5,645 bases of DNA from CAZKTO01 sp964555685 (GTDB lineage Bacteria; Chloroflexota; Dehalococcoidia; SHYB01). The stretch spans positions 1 to 5,645 of the forward strand of contig CAZKTO010000100.1 in NCBI GenBank assembly GCA_964555685.1, read 5' to 3'. Shown here one piece after another: positions 1 through 4,633 of the stretch. Each line of letters starts with the position of its first letter. Position 1 is the stretch's first letter. The position numbers and the translations under genes are program-made. Under the pieces are notes generated by a model. That model saw nothing but the letters and a program-made list of their open reading frames with translations. It did not search any database and was not told the origin of the DNA.

Positions 1-17
1 AGGTTCTTTGGGAGGGT

Positions 18-52
18 CTGGGAACACCTTTCTGTCAAGAAAGGGTTCCCAG
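18..52. terminator. Terminator-like hairpin at the left edge
   Basis: A 15-bp stem pairs CTGGGAAC/CCTTTCT (18-33, with A26 bulged out) with AGAAAGGGTTCCCAG (38-52) around a GTCA loop (34-37). No run of T follows, so it is not a textbook intrinsic terminator. It probably ends a gene to the left of the window or is a dispersed intergenic repeat. It lies within the open frame upstream of the GH57-like gene, which argues that translation of that gene begins further downstream. Confidence 0.5.
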
Positions 53-170
53 GACGACCGAAGGAACCTGGCCTCGGGCGGCTGCGGGGCCGATTGTCTC
101 GCCGCGGCGCCTCATGTACAATGCCTTGGGCTTTCGCGCTCCCAACCCTGCGATAGGAGTCTGTCCCGCC

Positions 171-986
171 TTGTACTGGGCGCATTTCATCAACTTCTTC
201 CAGCCCGCCATCAAGACCAGCGACTATATCCGGAAGGCCGCCCGCACGTGCTACCTTCCGCTCATCGAGGTCCTCGAGGCGCACCCCAAGGCCCGCATCA
301 CCGTCAACCTCGAGGGCGCCCTGGCCGAGCGCCTGCGCGCCCTCGAGCTGGGCCCCATCCTCGATGGCCTCCGCCGCCTGGCCCAGCGGGGCCAGATCGA
401 GCTCACGGCCAGCGCCTACGGCGGGCCCATCCTGGGCACCATCCCCGAGGACGAGATGAAGGCGCTCATCGCCAAGAATACCCAGGCGGTGCGGGCGCAC
501 CTCGGCGACGTCTTCAAGCCCGCCGGCTTCTTCCCGCCCGAGATGTCCTACGACGGCCAGTTCGCCCCCGTCGTCGCGGCCCTGGGCTACCAATGGATGA
601 TCCTTGATGAGATGGCCCATTCGGGCAAGCCGGGCACCTTCCTCTCTGACCGCGTCTACCTCATGGAGGGCCTCCCCCAGCTCAAGATCATCTTCCGCGA
701 CCGCTCCATGAGCACCGGCATCCTCTACGGCTCCTTCGAAGGGGCCGACGCCTTCGTCAAGGCCCAGGAGGGGCGCATGGACAACGGCCACTTCGTCGTG
801 ACGGGCACCGAGGCCGACCTGTACGGGATGCGCCGCACCGGCCCCCGCGACTTCCTCGTGGACATGATCAAGAAGTCGCCCGTCACCATGGTGACGGTAT
901 CGGAGGCCGTCCGCCTGATTGGCAAGAGGGAGCCGGTCAGGCCCGTCGCGGCATCGTGGAGCACGTGGGACACGCTGGCCTTTTAG
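171..986 (+). CDS. GH57-like glycoside hydrolase domain protein, C-terminally short
   Basis: The protein resembles the family 57 glycoside hydrolase / polysaccharide-deacetylase-like (beta/alpha)7 barrel. Numbering from Met1 at 171, the landmarks are: YWAHFINFFQP (2-12), equivalent to the family's opening HxxxQP strand; GQIELT (74-79); GFFPPEMSYD (119-128) with Glu124 as the likely nucleophile; IFRDRSMS (174-181) with Asp177 as the likely acid/base; TEADLYG (213-219); and a final SWST (262-265). Family members typically retaining SWST continue for tens of residues, but here the protein stops six residues later. I chose the TTG at 171 because AGGAG (155-159) lies 11 nt upstream and the family N-terminus starts at this residue. 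An ATG at 114, giving 290 aa, lacks a visible ribosome site but is what many gene callers would pick. It probably acts on alpha-glucans in the cytoplasm; the substrate is not determinable. No signal peptide is seen. It is probably co-transcribed with the downstream hydrolase. Confidence 0.75.
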   Translation: MYWAHFINFFQPAIKTSDYIRKAARTCYLPLIEVLEAHPKARITVNLEGALAERLRALELGPILDGLRRLAQRGQIELTASAYGGPILGTIPEDEMKALIAKNTQAVRAHLGDVFKPAGFFPPEMSYDGQFAPVVAALGYQWMILDEMAHSGKPGTFLSDRVYLMEGLPQLKIIFRDRSMSTGILYGSFEGADAFVKAQEGRMDNGHFVVTGTEADLYGMRRTGPRDFLVDMIKKSPVTMVTVSEAVRLIGKREPVRPVAASWSTWDTLAF

Positions 987-1001
987 CAAGGAGGAGCCGC
1001 C

Positions 1002-1991
1002 GTGCCGGAAGAGCTGCGCTGGAAACCGCCGTCCTACACTGTCAACAAGAAGGGCAAGGTCGTCGGCTACGCCAACAAGGACCCCAACAACTGGGGCCGC
1101 TGGGGCGAAGACGATCAGATGGGCTGCGCCAACTACATCACGCCCGACGCCGTGAAGCGGGCCGGCGCGCTCATCAAGAACGGGAGGGTCATCTCCCTGG
1201 CCATGGCCATCGACCAGAGCGCCCCGGCCATCCGCGCGCCGGCCCAGAAGTTCATGCTCATGACGACGACCGACGCCCTGGTCCAGGACCCGGCGGCCGC
1301 TTTCCTGCCCGGGCTCCAGGTGAACGACGACTTCATCGCCATGCCGCTCCAGGTCTCCACCCAGTGGGACGGCCTCGCCCATTTCGGGTGGGAGGACGTC
1401 ATGTATAACGGCTTCTGGGGCGGCGGCGTCACCTCCGCCGGTCTCTCCCACCTGGGCATCCACCAGATGCGCGAGACGCTGGCCGGGCGCGGCGTGCTCC
1501 TGGACATCGCCCGCTTCAAGGGCAAAGAGTACCTAGACCCGGGCACGCCCGTGACGGACAAGGACCTGGACGCCTGCGCCAAGAAGCAGGGCGTGGAGGT
1601 TCGCAAGGGCGACATGCTCGTCGTCCGGACCGGCCATCTGGGGCGATGGCCCAAGGTCCCCATGGAGCAGCGCGTGGGCTTCCTGCGCGGCGGCGAGCCC
1701 GGCATGAGCGTGACGACGCCGGCCTGGCTGCACGAGAAGCAGGTGACGGCCGTCGCTCTCGACACCATGGCCGCCGAGGTCACTCCCTTCGAAGGGAAGC
1801 CGTCGCGGCCCTACCCCTGGCACGTCCAGGTCATCCGGAACATGGGGCTCCTGGTGGGCGAGATCTGGAAGCTGGACGCCCTCTCCGAGGACTGCGCCAA
1901 GGACGGCGTCTACGAGTTCTTCCTCGCGGCGCCGCCCCTCAACATCACCAACGCCGTCGGCAGCCCGCTGAACCCGCTCGCCATCAAGTAG
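1002..1991 (+). CDS. Cyclase family protein (kynurenine formamidase / isatin hydrolase-like fold)
   Basis: This is a 329-aa member of the metal-dependent cyclase/hydrolase family (Pfam Cyclase), which hydrolyses amide or cyclic ester/amide bonds. The subgroup signatures are the N-terminal NWGRWGEDDQMG (30-41), the metal-site segment QVSTQWDGLAH (117-127), GRGVLLDIARF (162-172), SVTTPAWLHEKQVTAVALDT (236-255), and the end VGSPLNPLAIK (319-329). The canonical HxGTHxDxxxH motif reads QxSTQxDxxxH: Asp123 and His127 are kept, and the first two His are Gln117 and Gln121, as I recall for the long (about 320 aa) subfamily. His274 and Glu287 are later candidate ligands. The GTG start at 1002 follows AAGGAGGAG (988-996) at ideal spacing, 15 nt after the GH57-like stop, so an operon is likely. 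It has no signal peptide, suggesting a cytoplasmic enzyme. The family assignment is secure; the substrate is unknown. Confidence 0.9.
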   Translation: MPEELRWKPPSYTVNKKGKVVGYANKDPNNWGRWGEDDQMGCANYITPDAVKRAGALIKNGRVISLAMAIDQSAPAIRAPAQKFMLMTTTDALVQDPAAAFLPGLQVNDDFIAMPLQVSTQWDGLAHFGWEDVMYNGFWGGGVTSAGLSHLGIHQMRETLAGRGVLLDIARFKGKEYLDPGTPVTDKDLDACAKKQGVEVRKGDMLVVRTGHLGRWPKVPMEQRVGFLRGGEPGMSVTTPAWLHEKQVTAVALDTMAAEVTPFEGKPSRPYPWHVQVIRNMGLLVGEIWKLDALSEDCAKDGVYEFFLAAPPLNITNAVGSPLNPLAIK

Positions 1992-2112
1992 CGGGCCTCT
2001 CGCAAAGAAGAAGAACGGCGAGTTAACCCAGTGGGCTGCGCACTGCCAACCCTCATTGCGCTATTAACTGGTTTGCGCTACGCTGCATCGTTCAATGGTC
2101 GATACCCAGGCA

Positions 2113-2142
2113 TTCGACGTATAACACTCCAGCTGGGATAAT
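2113..2142 (+). promoter_or_regulatory. Candidate promoter ahead of the two-gene cassette
   Basis: A good -10 hexamer, GATAAT (2137-2142), lies 18 nt after a poor -35, TTCGAC (2113-2118). A second overlapping -10 choice is TATACT (2142-2147). The region is AT-richer than the host genes. It sits just left of the core site at 2171, so it would act as an external promoter for a cassette that carries none of its own. The -10 is convincing by eye, the -35 is not. Confidence 0.4.
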
Positions 2143-2145
2143 ATA

Positions 2146-2168
2146 CTGCAAAAGTGCAGCCTGATCAG
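2146..2168. repeat. Two adjacent short dyads at the putative transcription start
   Basis: CTGCA (2146-2150) and TGCAG (2155-2159) form an inverted repeat with a 4-nt centre. The 8-bp palindrome CTGATCAG (2161-2168) follows immediately. Both overlap or directly follow the predicted start of transcription from the GATAAT box, where a repressor operator would sit. The first gene downstream encodes a winged-helix-like protein, so autoregulation is possible but is only inferred. Confidence 0.35.
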
Positions 2169-2170
2169 AA

Positions 2171-2177
2171 GTTAGAC
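2171..2177 (+). other. Integron-type core recombination site (left cassette boundary)
   Basis: GTTAGAC matches the integron core consensus GTTRRRY at every position, with the crossover expected between G2171 and T2172. It is the exact reverse complement of the inverse core GTCTAAC at 3613-3619 at the far end of the block, as expected when both halves came from one circular cassette. The preceding bases, CAGAA, give AAG^TT, similar to attI-type ends. A 7-mer alone could occur by chance; the support comes from the pairing with the right end. Confidence 0.6.
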
Positions 2178-2217
2178 GGCTCTTGGTGCGGTCGCTCGAA
2201 TCCAGTGGAGGAAGAAA

Positions 2218-2796
2218 GTGGCAGAACACATTGACAAAGAGATCGAAGCAATAAAAGCGGTTCTACATGCGCTTGAGCCGTTACCGGGCGATATTCGTGC
2301 GAGTGTCCTGGGCTACGTGGTCCAACGTCTGCAGATCACTCTGGCGCCTTCCTCCCAAAGTTCAAGCTCCGGCGTAGCGGGTGCGCTGACGGAGACGACA
2401 GTGGGAACAGCCGAAACAGTAGGCGAGCGGGAGACATCGCCGGTTCACATAAAGGTCTTCAAGGAGAAGAAGAACCCTCGATCCGCGAACGAGATGGCGG
2501 CACTCGTCGCGTATTTCCTGGCGAACCTGGCACCGAATGCCGAGCGTAAGGACAGAATTACGGCCAAGGACATCGAAACCTATTTCAAGATCGCCGAGTT
2601 CCCGCTTACGAAGACTCAGTTCACGCTGGGAAACGCTAAGGCGGCAGGGTATCTCGATGCAGTTGGAAATGGTGCGTACAAGCTAAACGCTGTTGGCCAT
2701 AACCTCGTGGTCCACAGCATGCCACGCGGCGCAGACGGCAAGGCAGCTTCACGGAAGAAACCGACGAGGAAAGCACGGGCCGCGAAGAAGCGGTAA
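2218..2796 (+). CDS. Winged-helix-like DNA-binding candidate with basic tail, first cassette gene
   Basis: This 192-aa protein has no named function that I recognise. Three parts are visible. Residues 4-40 form a helical pair (EAIKAVLHALEPLPGDIRASVLGYVVQRL), a type of N-terminal segment seen in many bacterial hypothetical regulators. Residues 41-76 are a Ser/Thr/Gly-rich flexible linker. Residues 78-168 look like a helix-turn-helix/winged-helix fold, with SANEMAALVAYFLANLAP, DRITAKDIETYFKIAEF, and a wing-like GYLDAVGNGAYKLNAVGHNLV. A Lys/Arg-rich tail (179-192) suggests nucleic-acid contact. The GTG start has GGAGG (2207-2211) 6 nt upstream. Its stop TAA overlaps the next gene's ATG, so the two products are likely made together. 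It could be a regulator, an antitoxin or the DNA-recognition subunit of a two-component module. The gene is certain from length, ribosome site and coupling; the function is inferred. Confidence 0.85.
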   Translation: MAEHIDKEIEAIKAVLHALEPLPGDIRASVLGYVVQRLQITLAPSSQSSSSGVAGALTETTVGTAETVGERETSPVHIKVFKEKKNPRSANEMAALVAYFLANLAPNAERKDRITAKDIETYFKIAEFPLTKTQFTLGNAKAAGYLDAVGNGAYKLNAVGHNLVVHSMPRGADGKAASRKKPTRKARAAKKR

Positions 2797-3605
2797 TGAT
2801 TCGCCAACTCATTACCGACGTTGAGGCGCTCGGCGCGTCCTTACGCCGAGGTAAGGCAGTCAATGTCAACGACCAGAGCTCCAAGGATCGGGCTATCGCG
2901 CTCGCTACGACGTACTTCAACGACATACGGCCACGCCTAGTCGCTATCACGGGCGAGACCGATCTTCTACTGCGCCACGACGAGCTATGGCAACAGTTGG
3001 TACGCCTGGCTCACGGGAACAACACTCGGCGGACGTATCTGAAAACTATCGGCGCGCTTCGCAAGCAACTATCAGAGTTCAACATCTCGGCTCTATCCAC
3101 CCCGGTGGTCCTCGCCGCACAATCGCCCGCAAGCGCATCGCCTTCCCGCGAAGAGACCTTGATCCTCAAGACTCTTGAGTCCCTCGTCCCCAGTGCAGCA
3201 GCGTCCTATCGTCAGGGGTTATCGGATCTCACTGCCCCAGAACGACTGTCCTATCGAGGTACCGCTGCTGACTTCAGAGAGTCACTGAGGGAAACGCTCG
3301 ATCAGCTCGCGCCTGACGCGGATGTGGAAGCGCAGGGATGGTACAAGCCAGAAGAGGGCCAGAAGAAACCTACAATGAGACAGAAAGTGCGATTCACCCT
3401 GACCTCTCGAGAGCGAAACAAGACTCAAAGAGAGTCGGCAGAAAAGATGCTGACGCTAATCGAAGAACTTTCTGGCGAAGTGATGCGAGCTGTGTACAAC
3501 CGCGCCTCGCTAGCGACGCACATCCACCAGAGCAAGGTCGAGGTGCAAAAGATAAAGCGCTATGTGGATACGGTGTTCTTCGACCTTCTTGAGATAGCTC
3601 CATGA
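2796..3605 (+). CDS. Helical protein with predicted pPIWI-associating-nuclease-like C-terminal domain
   Basis: This 269-aa protein starts at an ATG overlapping the previous stop (TAATG), with no strong ribosome site of its own, which implies translational coupling. Residues 1-100 form a helical N-terminal domain (DIRPRLVAITGETDLLLRHD, then ELWQQLVRLAHGNNTRRTYL). Residues 101-117 form an Ala/Ser/Pro linker. Residues 119-267 form a second domain with SYRGTAADFRESLRETL (152-168), LAPDADV (171-177), QKKPTMRQKVR (189-199) and RASLATH (236-242), then a final helix RYVDTVFFDLLEI. From memory, this second domain matches proteins annotated as 'predicted pPIWI-associating nuclease' (Burroughs, Iyer and Aravind). 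I could not search to confirm it. Arg236 and His242 form an R-x5-H pair, which fits the loose HEPN RNase pattern and gives an alternative catalytic hypothesis. It is the likely effector of the pair. No membrane segment or signal peptide is seen. Confidence 0.85.
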   Translation: MIRQLITDVEALGASLRRGKAVNVNDQSSKDRAIALATTYFNDIRPRLVAITGETDLLLRHDELWQQLVRLAHGNNTRRTYLKTIGALRKQLSEFNISALSTPVVLAAQSPASASPSREETLILKTLESLVPSAAASYRQGLSDLTAPERLSYRGTAADFRESLRETLDQLAPDADVEAQGWYKPEEGQKKPTMRQKVRFTLTSRERNKTQRESAEKMLTLIEELSGEVMRAVYNRASLATHIHQSKVEVQKIKRYVDTVFFDLLEIAP

Positions 3606-3612
3606 AGAAGCC

Positions 3613-3692
3613 GTCTAACGCTCCGCATCACCGGCACGCAGACGGCGGGCTTGCGCCCGCCGTCTGCGTGCCGGTGATGCGGAGCGTTAGCT
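3613..3692 (+). repeat. attC-like element: perfect 36-bp inverted repeat with integron core ends
   Basis: The left arm (3615-3650) and right arm (3655-3690) are exact reverse complements around a TTGC loop. The outer ends read GTCTAAC (3613-3619, fits RYYYAAC) and GTTAGCT (3686-3692, fits GTTRRRY except the sixth base). The element starts 7 nt after the stop of the second cassette gene, the usual place for attC. Joining G3686 to TTAGAC from the left boundary would rebuild a core that pairs completely with GTCTAAC. Unlike typical attC sites there are no extrahelical bases or unpaired central spacer. As RNA it would also act as a very stable 3' stem-loop. Confidence 0.65.
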
Positions 3693-3725
3693 GGATGAGG
3701 GGAGCCTCGCGATGACGGCTGCAAG

Positions 3726-3759
3726 AAGAACGGCGGAGACCAAGGTCTCCGCCGTTCTT
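3726..3759. terminator. Strong bidirectional intrinsic terminator
   Basis: AAGAACGGCGGAGACC (3726-3741) is exactly complementary to GGTCTCCGCCGTTCTT (3744-3759) around AA, giving a 16-bp GC-rich stem that ends in TTCTTT on the + strand and TTCTTCTT on the - strand. It sits between the + strand genes on the left and the - strand ABM-like gene whose stop is at 3821, so it suits convergent termination. Its left arm overlaps a 13-nt sequence that recurs just after the cyclase gene. Confidence 0.8.
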
Positions 3760-3820
3760 TATCTCAGCGCCATGGTGGGAGGACCGGACGCCGCGAGGGA
3801 ATCGATCTTGCGGGGGCCGG

Positions 3821-4147
3821 CTAGGCGGCGATGGGCTCGCGCTCGCCGGCGTGCCGCTCGGAGGCGACCTCGAGCAGGCGCTCCTCGCGCTCCGGGGCGC
3901 TCAGGCCGTGCAGCCGGGCGCGCAGGGCGATGGTGTGCACCAGGTTCGCGGCGCGGTCGGCGGCCTCGCGGCTGGACCAGACGCGGATGTGGCCCTGGAT
4001 ATCCTTCTCCTCCCCGTCACCGAGCACATAGGCCTCGATGAAGCCGGGCTGCTGGGCGAGGTGGGCGCCCATCTCTTCGAGGAGCGCGGCGACCTTCCGC
4101 TCGCGGCCGGGCAGGGGCTGGACGACCGTCGTTCGTACTACCTTCAT
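3821..4147 (-). CDS. ABM-like (antibiotic biosynthesis monooxygenase fold) small protein
   Basis: This 108-aa protein has the dimeric alpha/beta-barrel pattern of the ABM superfamily: strand VVRTTVVQPLPG (3-14), helix REKVAALLEEMGAHLAQQ-like segment (about 15-33), strand GFIEAYVLGD (35-44), strand GHIRVWSS (52-59), helix REAADRAANLVHTIALRARL (60-79), and a charged C-terminal extension. Family members include cofactor-independent oxygenases and also non-enzymatic stress proteins, so no reaction can be assigned. The ATG at 4145-4147 has GAGGG 5 nt upstream on the - strand. A promoter with TTGACG and TAGACT boxes lies about 45-75 nt upstream. It is transcribed alone toward the terminator at 3726-3759. 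An overlapping + strand open frame (3712-4041) is Arg/Ala-rich low-complexity translation and was discarded. Confidence 0.85.
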   Translation of the reverse strand: MKVVRTTVVQPLPGRERKVAALLEEMGAHLAQQPGFIEAYVLGDGEEKDIQGHIRVWSSREAADRAANLVHTIALRARLHGLSAPEREERLLEVASERHAGEREPIAA

Positions 4148-4191
4148 GACAACCCTCTCTTACTATCCAACTCTCACTTTTCAACGAAAAC

Positions 4192-4221
4192 AGTCTAACC
4201 CTCCCTTGAACGATTCGTCAA
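4192..4221 (-). promoter_or_regulatory. Sigma70-type promoter of the ABM-like gene
   Basis: Read on the - strand, TTGACG (4216-4221) is followed by an 18-nt spacer and TAGACT (4192-4197). Transcription would start near 4185, leaving a leader of about 38 nt. The same two hexamers with the same spacer occur upstream of the SDR gene at 5438-5467, which makes each call more credible than either alone. Confidence 0.6.
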
Positions 4222-4295
4222 AGTCACAAAATGGCGCGAAGTTGACGAAGGATATCGGCGCCATGGCCGGACTTGGTGGGAAGCGCCCAGGGCGA

Positions 4296-4313
4296 TTGTG
4301 ACAAGATTCGCAA
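4296..4313. promoter_or_regulatory. CRP/FNR-like dyad upstream of the ABM-like promoter
   Basis: TTGTGA (4296-4301), six bases, then TCGCAA (4308-4313) match a CRP-type half-site dyad (TGTGA-N6-TCACA) with one mismatch. It lies about 75 bp upstream of the -35 of the ABM-like gene. The distance is within reach of an activator, but no regulator is visible here and the motif could be chance. Confidence 0.25.
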
Positions 4314-4394
4314 ATCGTTACGTATTTCGTCGCAAAATGACGCAAGCCAGATAGTCGTAACTCGTCACGCGTCAGCCGCGAACCTGTTGAGTCG

Positions 4395-4544
4395 TCAGTA
4401 TCCCTTGCTCGCGCACTCGGCGCAGACGATCCCCTCGATGCGCCGCGCGCAGGCGTCGCAGACGTAACGCTGGCAGTACTGACACTGGAGCCGCGCCGGG
4501 TTTTCACACCGGGGCATATCGCACTGGCCCAGGTCCTTAGCCAC
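4395..4544 (-). CDS. Eight-cysteine zinc-binding mini-protein (49 aa)
   Basis: A 49-aa protein is encoded 90 nt downstream of the SDR stop on the same strand. Its cysteines are at 8, 13, 21, 24, 29, 32, 41 and 44, spaced C-x4-C-x7-C-x2-C-x4-C-x2-C-x8-C-x2-C, with CQYCQRYVCDAC at the centre. This spacing fits two zinc ions in a cross-brace (treble-clef, AN1/B-box-like) arrangement. The GTG start (CAC at 4542-4544) follows AGGAGG with a 5-nt gap, an excellent ribosome site, and no other in-frame start exists nearby upstream. The cysteine pattern and ribosome site together make a chance ORF unlikely. It is probably co-transcribed with the SDR, and its function is unknown: a protein- or nucleic-acid-binding adaptor is a guess from the fold. 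A longer open frame over the same DNA (4181-4615, -) is low-complexity and rejected. Confidence 0.8.
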   Translation of the reverse strand: MAKDLGQCDMPRCENPARLQCQYCQRYVCDACARRIEGIVCAECASKGY

Positions 4545-4633
4545 GATGCCCTCCTCGCGGGCGATGAGCGGGCCGGCGATGCCGCTCGCGGGCCACCGGG
4601 TCCGTCGTCCTCCACTATAGCACCGGCCTCCGG

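Larger units (their letters stand above)
2172..3686 (+). mobile_element. Putative 1515-bp integron gene cassette carrying two genes
   Basis: The block runs from the crossover point in GTTAGAC to that in GTTAGCT. It contains a short leader, two genes in the same direction with no internal gap, a stop codon at 3603-3605, and an attC-like fold-back starting 7 nt later. G+C is visibly lower than in the flanking genes (28/60 in two sampled blocks, against 47/60 in one sampled block of the GH57-like gene). No integrase gene is present in the window, so this would be a solitary cassette at a secondary site or a remnant of an array without intI. The main weakness is that the fold-back is a perfect palindrome, whereas characterised attC sites carry unpaired bases. 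Confidence 0.6.

Noticed and set aside
8..607. Plus-strand ORF of 199 aa overlapping the GH57-like gene in another frame
   Set aside because: It is a Pro/Arg/Gly-rich shadow frame that passes through the hairpin at 18-52; the GH57 motifs are in the other frame.
1133..1783. Long minus-strand ORF of 216 aa inside the cyclase gene
   Set aside because: It is an antisense shadow of a GC-rich codon pattern with no recognisable domain; the + strand protein is a clear family member.
1999..2022. CTCGC...GCGAG stem after the cyclase stop as a terminator
   Set aside because: The stem is only 5 bp with a 14-nt loop and no T-run, which is too weak to call.
2119..2177. A 59-bp stretch from GTATAAC to GTTAGAC that could be a second attC to the left of the cassette
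   Set aside because: The length is striking, but GTATAAC breaks the RYYYAAC consensus, and the inner arms do not pair convincingly apart from the 5-bp CTGCA/TGCAG dyad. Kept only as a possible degenerate site.
3712..4041. Plus-strand ORF of 109 aa after the attC-like repeat
   Set aside because: It is an Arg/Ala/Gly-rich translation through the terminator and antisense to the well-supported ABM-like gene.
4193..4199. Another GTCTAAC, which resembles an attC inverse core
   Set aside because: No matching GTTRRRY or fold-back lies downstream. The bases overlap the -10 box of the ABM-like gene promoter, and a 7-mer is expected about this often by chance.
4181..4615. Minus-strand ORF of 144 aa
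   Set aside because: It is low-complexity Ser/Arg/Ala sequence, overlaps the ABM-like promoter, and competes with the eight-cysteine mini-gene, which has a far better ribosome site and a clear motif.
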